Below are positions 20,901 through 32,900 of a stretch of DNA of 64,000 nucleotides, in pieces. Location: contig NW_019775545.1 in the NCBI RefSeq assembly GCF_001039355.2, positions 250,341 to 314,340 on the forward strand. The letters run 5' to 3'. The DNA comes from Lingula anatina. Taxonomy: Eukaryota; Brachiopoda; Lingulata; Lingulida; Lingulidae. The position numbers were made by a program, and so were the translations under genes. Under the pieces are notes generated by a model. That model did not search any database. It saw nothing but the letters and a program-made list of their open reading frames with translations, and was not told the origin of the DNA. Position 1 is the stretch's first letter; every line of letters begins with the position of its first letter.

Positions 20901-23900
20901 TAACTTCATAATATGATAAGTATGTTTTACTTTGTGTAGATGTCAGTGTTATTTCCAGGGAGTGTTATACGCCCACAATATCAGCCACCTGGTGAGGACA
21001 GTGATGAACCTTCATGTGGCCCTCAGTAAACCTATGACCAAGACCTCAGTGCTTAGTCTCTGTAGACTAGTGGAGCTGCTCAAGGTAAGGAAGAAATACA
21101 CTGGCAGCAGCACTGACAGTAACAGTGACAGTAACAATAACAGTATCAGTAGGAGGAAGTTAATGTACATAGGAAGTTCATTAAGTATTATGTAATAGAA
21201 ACAAAGTGTTTTATACTACCTAACACAAGCGTTATGTGAGGCAGAAATCTTTGATAATATAAAAAAGATGCAGCAGTTATTGCAATATGTATACAGTATT
21301 CTCATTTGTTTCCCCCCTCCCTTTGAAAAGCATATAAGTATGTAAGGATGAATCACCATCTTGTCTTCTATTTTCCTGCAGGCCATAGAGCACACATTCC
21401 ACAGGAAGAGTATGTTGGTAGCTGAGTCCATGAACCATGTGATACAACATCTCACCTTCCAGGCTCTCAACCTCATAGCTGTGGCCAAGGTTAGTATCAA
21501 TCGCAGATGAGACTTTCCAACTTTTGTCAGAATTCTGACTTTTTCAGGGTCATTTGGGTCATTCTTGTGAATCATGTAAATCAGATGAATCATGTAAATC
21601 CTACCTTTTCAGTGAGGACTGGTCTCATCCCTGATTAATAATATTATTTTTAGGGGTCTTACATTCATTTGGAATGGGACTGTTTGATATTGCTCGTTAT
21701 TGTTTTATTATTCTTTCTGAATTATTGTTTATGTTATAGGTGTTCCACTCTTGTAATAACATTGTTTAAACATACAATAAGCAACCAAATTAAATATTTT
21801 TGTGTAGGTATTTCTTTAATTTATTTTGAATAGTTTAACATAAATGTGTAACTGAGGAAGTATCTGATTTATTTTTGAAATTGTTTCAGCTTTGTAGTAA
21901 GATGGTTTGAATTATTTGATAAATATCTGAACTTATTTTTATAAGTATTTAAGTTTAAACTAATAGGAAGTACCTGATTCAGTTTGTAATCTCTGTGTTT
22001 CCAGAAAAAGATGATATCAGATCGTAAATACAGCGAGTCTAAGCTGGACATCCTGTCAGCCCTGGTGCTGGGGGAGAATGCTCTCAATGGACCAGGAACC
22101 AAGGAGAGAAGACTGATCACTTACCTAGCTCTGGCTGTGGGAGCAAGGATGGTATGTTACCAGGAGTTATAATGATATTATATATATGATAATATAAATA
22201 GTAATAACTCTCAATGGACCAGGAACCAAGGATAGATGACTGATCACTTACCTAGCTCTGGCTGTGGGAGCAAGGATGGTATGTTACCAGGAGTTATATT
22301 GATATTATATATGATAATATTTATTATAATACTTATAGTGATATCTAAATAATGGATAAATGTTATAATATTGGTAATTCAGACAATTAAGTGTGTATGT
22401 GAAGTATGTCTTGGAAAATATTTCTGTAATTAACTCATGCCTTACCTCATACACATAGCAAGCTGACTTATGACAGTAGATAATCTGTTAAAGATCATTT
22501 ATCTCTTTGAATAGCATTATGTGAACTTCTTATTTTCAGAAAAGTTTCCGTGATGATGAGCTGGCCAGTCTGTATTCCACGCTGAAGAAACTGGACGCCA
22601 TATGTGACCTGAGAGAGAAGTGAGTGGGGGTCCATAAGACTTCTGTCTCTGATATTCTATACTTGTACTCATAGCAGTGTCCACTCTGTTAATAGCATTT
22701 CTGTAAAGATCACTTCATGAAGTGCCAATTCCATGTTACTTTTAATATGTTTTTTTTTGTCAAATGGGAAGGTTGATTGTATTACCTCAAACAGGACACG
22801 AGGCAGAGTATAAATGCAATCCAAGTGCATGGGTGCCACGTTTTGTCTGCTTCAATCTATGTATTTATATCTTTGTATGAATGGAATACATGCACACATT
22901 ACAAATTTAATGAAAAATTGTGTTATTGGCTGAATACACCAATCTTTTCAGAGACAATTTGGAGAGACAAAGTACAAGACTTTAATTATAAAAGGTTGAC
23001 AAAGATCATATTCTACATGTAGAATTCTGTGTATTTCAGAGTGCACCAGGCCTGTGACTGCAGTTTTTTCTACTGGCACAGGGTGGTCTTCCCTATATAT
23101 CTTGATGACTTGTTTGAGAATCCTACTGAGGCCCACAGACTACATGTAAGTATACTGTGGTGGGACAGGTCACTGAAAACCTGTGGAAACCATGTCACTT
23201 TGAATGAAAGCACCTTTATCTCATCATCAAGTTGAAGTTATTGAAAGAAGGTATTGAAAGTGAATCTGGGACCAGTTGGTTACTTTTAAATGTTAGATAT
23301 CTTAGTGAAAATGGATCCAAGTATTTTTGAAGTGTTCCTGAAATATACTGCCACTGTGAAAGATCCCCTATCCCAAGTTCAAAACCTTCCAGAGATATTT
23401 ATATTGATCCAAAAGGTGAAGAAAGAAGACGTAGTGGAAAAAATGTAAAGAAAATTGAAGTCATATCTTCTCTTTTATCATTGTTTTAATTTTGATTCCA
23501 TATCTCAGTATATGATGGGAGCGTTAAGTGACAGTGTCCCGCTGATGAAGCAAGCCAGACATCTGACCAGTGCCCAGGTATTACTGGATGAGTTTGATAA
23601 AGAGGTCCACAGGGAGCTCAAAGATGTGAGTAGAATAAGAAAAATGATGTTGTTAATAATCTTTTTGGTCTTACTGGGCCAGTGCACTTACCTATGCACT
23701 TTAATTTTGTGTATTAAAAAATATATGATCGTTTTCATGTTATGGTTAATGATTTGTGAAGCATTTCTCACTGAATTTAGATGCTGTAGATATGAAATAT
23801 GAAACAAAGTTTTGCCTTGAGCACAAAACTGATTTTCTGTACTGAGATTAAGACCTAGAGAATAAGTTAGGAATGAAATTGTTAATATGGAACCAACATT

Positions 23901-26900
23901 TATGGGTTCCTCTCAATGATTGCAGCACCTCCTGGGTCCCCTGTGTACTGAGATAGAGACAGACCTCCGCCTCCACATCCACTCCCATCTTCAGCTGGAC
24001 GACCGCAATCCATTCAAGGTCGGCATGAAAGACCTGACGCCATTTTTACAACTTCGACCAATCAGATTGTTTGACAAGATGATAAATGTGAAAGGTAGGA
24101 GAGAGAAGGCAATGAAGAAAGTATGAGGGTCCCTGTGTTTCTGGTCTTCAAAATGGCTCAAAAATGAATACTTTGCTTCGGATTTTCAAATTCATTTCAT
24201 ATATATGCTAACTTCGCAATCTTTTTAATTGGCAAAAATTATCAATACTTCAAATTCTTAGTTTTGGAATCATATTTCTATACAGCATATATCATGCTTA
24301 TACTGTGTAGAATATAACTTAAAGGTAGCCTGCTTTTCAATGTTGTTACCACCACAAATTTATTAGAATGTAATAATTTGAAGAGTCTATGACTTTGGCA
24401 AATGCTGTACAGTATATTTAGAATTTACAATTTTCACCTTTGAAAAAAATCTAGTGCTTAACCTAACCCTTATTATATAACATATTTCATATCTTTAGCC
24501 TTGATAATATGAATTTTTGCCATAATATTTTCTTATTTCTTCCCCCTCCCCCCCCAGCCCATGTTGAACACTACCTTGACCGCACCTTCTACAACCTGAC
24601 CACCGTGGCCCTCCACGACTGGAAGACATACGGGGAGATGAAGAACCTGGCCACACAGAAATACAAGTTGAGGATGGTAGAGCCGCACCTACCAAGTCAA
24701 ACTCTAGAACAGGTAGGAGGGGGAATGTTACCTGTCTGACAAAGAACAGCTGATGGAGTTAATAACTTTTCTGTGTCCAGTTTTCTGTTTTCATTTGAAC
24801 TTGAGTGGCAGTCCCGTTTTGCTGTTTTTGGCCCTTATTTTGGGCTGTCTTTTAATACGTTAAGACTTGAGATATGTGATACGTTTTCAGCTACTTTCAC
24901 ATATTCTAGCTAATAGGATTTTATACCTTTGTGTATGCTAAGAACACATTGTAAATCTTCTGTAATAGACTTAATCTGGCACATGTCTATTGTTTATGGT
25001 GTTTCCAATTTCAGGGCTTGGATGTCCTGGAAATTATGAGGAACATCCATGTTTTTGTATCCAAATTTCTCTACAACTTAAACAACCAGGTAAGGCAGGA
25101 TTGGGTTGACAGAGTGACATTTGATTTACTTTTATGTTATTTTTATTTATATTTATTTATCTATTTATTTTTATTTATTTATTTATTTATCTATTTATTT
25201 ATTTTTTATTTTTTGACGTGTGTTAAGAAAAAAGAACAATTTGTTTGGTTAGAATTTGAACTATCTATAAAGTCGGTTACATTTAAAGGTCATGTTTATT
25301 GAATTCAAGTTTTGTTGGCGTTTTGTGAAACCACAGCTCATGAAATCATGAATTAAAAGGTCTTTGCTTTAAGGTCATTACCTTAAAAGTCAAGTTTTAA
25401 TGTCATTATTTAGAAGTTGTATAAGCCCTGTCATGCTATGGTAGTGTCATCATGGAAGTGGTGAAGGTCAGACAGGCAAGTTTGCCTGATGACATGGTTT
25501 TGTTGCAGTTTGTTAAATGTTAAATGTTTTCCAGAAACTGTGAGGTAATTGACCTGACTTGGCAGATCTGTGAAAGTCACTGAGAGTACCCAGACACGAG
25601 TTTTTTCCATGGAAACTCAGATTGCAGCATTTTTTAAAATTCAATTTTGATGTTTCCTGAGATTCGTCAAGATCTGCAATAAAATCTGGGTTGGGTCCCA
25701 TGTTCAGAGTTTATTTTTTCAAACCTAGGCTCAAGTCTGAGTAACTCTGAAAACTTTCACAATTCTAGGAATCAAATTAAATGTGTACCTTTCTAATAGA
25801 GAGTTTTAATTTGGTGATCTAACAAAGAGAAAAAGAATTTGATGATTTTATCCTATTTTTTTCTTCAGATTTTCGTAGAGAGGTCCAGCAATAATAAGCA
25901 CCTGAACACTATCAATATCCGCCATATTGCCAACTCCATTCGTACCCACGGCACGGGCATTATGAACACCACTGTAAGCATAGATAATAAAATATTGTAC
26001 CCACGGCACAGGCATTATGAACACCACTGTAAGCATAGATAATAAAATATTGTATCCACGGCACAGGCATTATGAACACCACTGTAAGCATAAATAATGA
26101 AAAATTAAATCAAACAAGCTAAATAGAGGGAAAAGATGCTGTACTAGTAGATGGGAATGGATATCATAAGTTCTATTTCTCAAAAAACAATGTTGATTAT
26201 TTGTTATATGTTTAATGATATTGATTTTTCCCCAGGACTTTTTATTGTTTATATTGAATTCCCTCTTTGGTAATGTATCTTTAAAAGTAAGTATTTTGAA
26301 AAGGTAGCAGGATGTTCTCTCCTTTCACTTTTACAAAGAAATCATTGGGTTAACATTTTCTGTTTCAGGTGAACTTTACATATCAGTTTCTCAGGAAGAA
26401 GTTTTTCATCTTCTCCCAGTTTATGTATGATGAACACATCAAATCCAGGCTGATCAAAGACTGGAAGTTCTTCAGAGAAAATCATCTGCAAACAGATCAA
26501 AAGGTTTGTTTACTTCTCTTCCATTGACAAGATATAGTACATGTACATCAAGATATTGAATTCAACATCATACAAATATTTGTCGTCAATGAAGGATTTC
26601 AAATTAACGTAATAAATAAGCTGTTCAATATGTTTATCTTGTACAAGATTATACATGTAGTATATATAATGATTGTAACATTTTAATAAAAAATGAGTTT
26701 GTTACCATTCTTTAAGACTTATTTACAGTACATTTACTTATTTAACATACTTCAGTTTAATAAATTTGGCACATCTTGGCAGGACATATGACAGTCACTG
26801 TATTTGAAGACAAATTATTTCCTATTTTCTAGTATCCATTTGACAGAGCAGAGAAGTTCAACAAAGGTATCCGCAAACTTGGTCTGACACCAGAGGGCAA

Positions 26901-29900
26901 CACTTACCTGGACCAGTTTAGGCTACTTGTGGGACAGATAGGTAGGTTTTTACTCACCAGAGGTCAGCACTTACCTAGATTAGTTTAAGCTACTTGTAGA
27001 ACAGATACCAGTAGGTAGGTTGATGCCAGAGAGAAAAAAGTGAGGATATTAATTCTTAACGTCTTGTACAAGTACATATTGATACATGCAATTATCTTTT
27101 CCTATATGGTATTACTGTAATTTCTGTTCCAACCAACAGGTAATGCGATGGGTTACATCCGTATGATCCGTTCTGGTGGACTCCATTGCTGCAGCAACGC
27201 AATCCGCTTTGTGCCAGATTTAGAGGACATTGTGAACTTTGAGGAGCTGTGCAAAGAGGAGGGTCTGTCTGCAGAATGCCAGAGGGCAGCAGGGTAGGTT
27301 AAACTGGAGTCTAGGGGGCAGCACATGGCATGTCTGACAGTTTCACTAATTGATATACATTTGTAATTTTGGTTAAAGTCAGTTGGAAAAAACTTTGTGA
27401 GTGTCAGAAAATGATTTATGTTGTTTTAATAACTATTTATAATACTGATTTCAGGAATTTGGACAATGTCATTGGAAATATGGCCAAGAATTTTGCAGAA
27501 GGAACAGAATACTTCAAGGTTAGTGCTGACAGCTAAGATTCTGGGAGTGATCTGTAGTTTATAAAATAAATCAAATCAATGAAAGTCTTGACTAAGTCAT
27601 ATTTATCAAACACCTCTTTTGCTAATATGATCTGTGTATTATTGCTATCCTATATAGTAAAATTTTGTTATCTTTTTGTACTGAAACTTGTTATGTTATT
27701 GCAGCAAAATGAATCAAATTTTTCTATTCTCAATTTTCAGCTTCTGGTGGATGTTTTTGCCCCAGAATTACGAGATCCCAAGAACATGCATCTTAAGAAC
27801 TTGTTTGTTATTCTTCCACCCTTGGTGAGTGAAAATTTATCTTTACACATTGATCATGCTAAAGTGGTGGAGCTTATTATTGTGTCTTTTTTATTGTAGA
27901 AGGAGTAAATGAAAAAATAAAGATTTTTTTTATTTATTTACTTCTTTTATTTAAATTCATGCATGCAGGTAAAAGGTTGCATAAGGAGTAATTGAAAGCA
28001 ATTCTATCAAGTTATGTACGGAATGCTAAAATAAAAGACAATCTTGTACAGGGTCCAAAAACTACCAAAGTTAGATTTATGACATGTACAAATCTTTTTT
28101 AGTCTTACTAATTTTAAAACTTTCTTCCAGACCCTGAATTTTGTAGAACACAGCATCAGCAGCAAAGAAAAAATGACCAAAAAGAACAAAGTTGGTGCCG
28201 CTTTCACTGATGATGGTTTTGCCATGGGTGAGAAAGATTTTCTGCTCAGATCCAATTCTGATTTAGAGCCTATCACACATATTATGCTATCTTCAAATAC
28301 AAGTTATGAAAAGGCAGCTTCATCACATGCATAAATGAAATTTGCCAAAAGTTCTCTGTGTCAGAGATTGTGTCACCCATACGCAATCATGCACTTATTA
28401 GCTCTATGTATTCTGTTATGTTGTAGGTGTTGCCTATATTCTGAAGTTGTTAGACCAGTACCATGAGTTTGACTCTCTTCACTGGTTCCAGTCAGTCAGA
28501 GAAAAGTATTCCAAGGAAAGGGTAGGTACTGACATATAACAGCAGCCCTGGTAAAAAAGATATTCTTTATATTTTTCTCTCTGTCTGATATTCTTGGAAA
28601 AATATGTGTAGTGTGAGAAGAAAATTCATACTGGTGTTCACCATTCAACTGATGCTTATAAGTGAATGGTGTTACACGATTTCAAAAGAAAAAATTCAAC
28701 TATTGACCTCTGCCTCTCTGACAATTACTTATTAAGTTAATTCATTTCATAGTTGAACACATCCCTCATTGTCTTTGAAAAAAAGATACAATTGCCTTTG
28801 GTAAAGTTTGTACTCATTTTGGGATGTTTTCTTTCAGCAACAAGTTTTACAACAGCAGCAGTCCAATGTTAGCCGTTCTGACGACAAACTTCAGCAGACG
28901 ATGACTCTCACAGTGAAGAGGCTGGATACGTATTTGAAGGTATGGAATGGGGTTGGACTTTGGTCAGCCTACTAGAAAGATGTATTTAAACTCATTTTAT
29001 TCAGTGTATATTTTTTTATTGTTTAATGATTCTTATTGATTACTTATAAAAAAAAGGAAATTATCAGTCTATATACCACACAAGATAAGAAGTGGTTCTG
29101 TTTGATAAAAGTACAAATAATTATTGACTTCCTGCTCTCAGGTTGGGTGTCCATATGTCTGTTACACACTATGCTGTCTAGGTGGTAATATGCTGTCATA
29201 ATTGACATTAAAATGAGGAAAATTGCTTTGACATGGGGAATTAATGTTCATTATTTAAAGTAAGGTAATTTGTAATGACCGATTTGCATGATTTTTGTGA
29301 CTTTTTACCATTTCCACTTCTTTTGATATTTAAAATAGTATGAAAAATTTAAAAAAAACAACAACAAAACATGAGTTGCCAGTTAGTTAATTCATAGGCA
29401 GGACAGGCTAAATCTTATAGTTTGCCTTAATGTTACATACTTTGGACTGAGCAATGAGAAGAAAAAACTTGCAAGAAGGAATGAAGTATTTTTTCTCCTA
29501 TCTCAGTAAATACTGGCCAATGACCTCTGCTTTGTAGTACAGTTTTAACTGTGTAATGTCAGAATAGACTTAGTATTTAAATGTCCATATGTGTTGAAGG
29601 TCAAGACGTGCCATATGTTGTCCATAGTAGAGCCTAAGTCAAAGGTGTGTCCTTTACTGCTGCACTGTTTTATGGCAGGAACGAGGACACCTGTCCGAGG
29701 AAAAAGAACTGAAAGTGAAAAGATGAATAAACGATCTGTGTCAGGGGCAGATTGAGGCCTTCTTCTGGGTCTTGTGGAAGACGTTCAGATTGTTTCAAGT
29801 TTACATTGAAGGGCATCTAATTTTTCTGTTGGAATACAGTCAAAAATTAAAAATGGGTGAGAAAGACAATTGGGAAGACTGTCAGAAAATACCTCTGGAT

Positions 29901-32900
29901 CCTCCCCTGTATGTAGATAGAGAAAAAGGGAGATTGTGTTGTGGAAAGAGATTTCCCAGTACGTGTTTGCTGACGTGACATTTATATTCATTAGCTCTGG
30001 GCCAAATAGCCAAGGAGGCATACTCATATACAGCAATAGAAATGAAAATTAAAAATAAAGATCAAATATATTCCCAATATGAACCAAATGCTGCACTCTC
30101 CCGCTATTCCATATGTAACCAGATAATGTCAGCAGTCAGCTGTGACCCTGAGTTCTGATCAGTGATAGCCCCATTAGGCCATATCCCACTGCCATTGATG
30201 ACCTAGGACACAATAAACATGAAATATTGTAATTGATTTGAATCTAATTTGGCAGTGCAACCTATTCTACACATGTTGGATGACATGTGATGAGGTCTTG
30301 GTCACAAGTTTAGTACTTCCATTGGACAGGGGTCAGATGTAGTATTCATGGTACTAGCTTTTAAATGGCCAATTATTGTAATTTATACATGTGACATCTG
30401 ATGATTTTGTAATTAGGAGTTAATGTGGAATTCTTAAAGGTCCAGAGGAACATGAAATATCTCAATAAAATCTTCTAATTGATTAGTTAATGCTCTCTGT
30501 CATACACTTCTTTTGGTTTACTGCTGAGGGCAACTGTTAGTGTTCACTCATTACTTTTATTGTTCTGCATATAAAACATGACAAATTAATGATGCTATAA
30601 GAAATTGAAGTGAACTTTCTTATTTTTCATTATTTTATTTTAAAGGCTCCTTTTATTTTTAAGTCCTCTAGAACATAACATAATAGTTTCTTGTATTTTA
30701 ATTTTCACACTAATGGGAAAATAAATAAATAGATAAATAAATTAAAAGTACCAGAATCTTCTTTATTAAATGAATAAATATTTAATAGATATGTTTGGCC
30801 ATTTCAGGAGTTTGACCTACTCTATTACTCCCTCAGCAGTGCCAGGATTTTCTTCAGGGCTGACAAGACGGCTGCCGAGGAGAAAGAGGAGAGCAAAGAT
30901 AAGGAAAAACAAGGTCAGCAACACAAATATATGAGACCAGACCATGCACTACTCATACATATTATATAATCAAGATATACAGCCTTTGACAGGGTCATTG
31001 AGTGGTATTGTACACTTTCCAACATCACTGTTTTATAAATATTTTCCTTTGAGAACAATATGAGGACAGATTATTATTATTATTATTATTTTTTTTTTTA
31101 TTTGATGTTTTTTCACCAGGTGATCAAGCCTCAGGAGAGGGAAGTGGTCAGGAACAACAACAACAACAACAACAGCCCTCAGGTGGGTTTTACTGATTTA
31201 TAGTTTACAGTGCAGTAAGCACTGTTAGTTAAGCGAATGAAAGCTAACAGCATATTTTAATTGTGTATGTGCACATCTTTTGAATTAATAAAAGAGAGAT
31301 AAACCTTGATTTATTTTATAGGTGGCCTTTGATTTAAGAATATTAATGATCATCCAAGAAAGGAGTTGCTATTAAGACATTATTCAGGGCTATAGTGATG
31401 TTATTTCTGTGATTAATTCTATAATTAATTACTGACCATGTCTTGATAAAATGTCATGTTTTCACTGATTAAAGGAACCAGTTCATGACAGAAATGAGGT
31501 AAACCTTGTATTTATATCTGAGTGTGCTGCTATAGGTGATAGATACCATATATGGTGATATTTACCATATATGGAAGATGGTAGTATATGTTACCATGGC
31601 TTCTGTTACCATATGTGGTAATGGTTTGCTTGTTTGCTACATGTGTCTGTTCATGCTTTCTTTATGTAGTAGCTTTTTCTAAAATATGTTTGTGACCATT
31701 TTTCCTGGTTTTATTTGCTGTTTTGTAACTTTCACATGTGCTCTGTATACTATCCCATATGCTAAGTATACTGTCACATATGCTGTGTATACTATATACA
31801 AACAAATCCCCGATTTTATAAAAAATACATCATAAACCAAAGATGAAACAAAAAATGTTAAATCTCATGTAAAGTTGTGCAATGTCAGTATTCAACATTC
31901 GGTCTTTAATTTTTCATTTTTCCACAGTGACATTAAATAACAACACCTCAGCATATATTGTCTAAATCTGCAAGTCAGCTGCATGCAGGCATCTCAGCCA
32001 GGCACATTCTTCCTGTGATGCTATGACAGCCCCCTAACAGCATGACTAATGTGTTGTGTTTTACATGTAGATGTACTGTCACTGTAATGGATGTGATGCT
32101 TAAACTGTGTACAATGTATATATATTTGCATTCTAATTCCCCTGACTGAAAACTATAAATGTACTAGTTTATAAATATTCCCCTGCTTGGGTAAAAGTGC
32201 TTCATAATCTTTGTCTGTTTTTAGTTTGTCGAATTGCATATTTTGCATTTTTTCATTACTCACCATGGTAATTTCTATGTTAATATCATTGGGTTGAAGA
32301 TATTATCACAATGTTTTAATCAGATATATATTTTTACTTTTAAGTTAAAATATTAAAATATGACAAAATTTTTCAGGCATCTTCATTTTAACAAAAATTT
32401 TGAAAGAAAAAATGGTTTAATTTCTCACCAGTGCTCATTTTATGAGTTTTATGTTATTTCCTGTAAGGGCCATTCTTTAAAGCAATGTTAACACCAGTTT
32501 TCATGTTAATTTGACCTCTTGCACTTGTTCCTGAACCTAATGTACCTAGATGTTGTGTCAAATGAAATTGTTTGAAATGTTTTAACACTTTGTTTGATGT
32601 GGTTAAAAAGCACACTGCTGTGGGCAAAAAAATTTGAAAGAGAAGTTGTCTTTCATGTCTTTGCTTTAGCTGATAAGTTATGGCCGTCGGCTTATCTCCA
32701 AGACATCATTTATTGCGTTCCTCCGAGGATATAAAAATACATTTACATTTTGATATGGAGGCGACATGCAACAGGTCAGCATAGGTCACTGCTGGGTCTT
32801 CTCAAGACAAGCTTGCATGTTTAGGGCAGGGGACAGACTATGGATGTGCACTTTTTATTTAATGCTTCCTATGAATCCCATATAAATTAAAATTTTAGTA

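Noticed and set aside
27270-27325. A further donor duplication at the WASHC4 exon ending 27293
   Set aside because: Similarity is limited to a short GGGCAGCA motif, too little to separate from chance.
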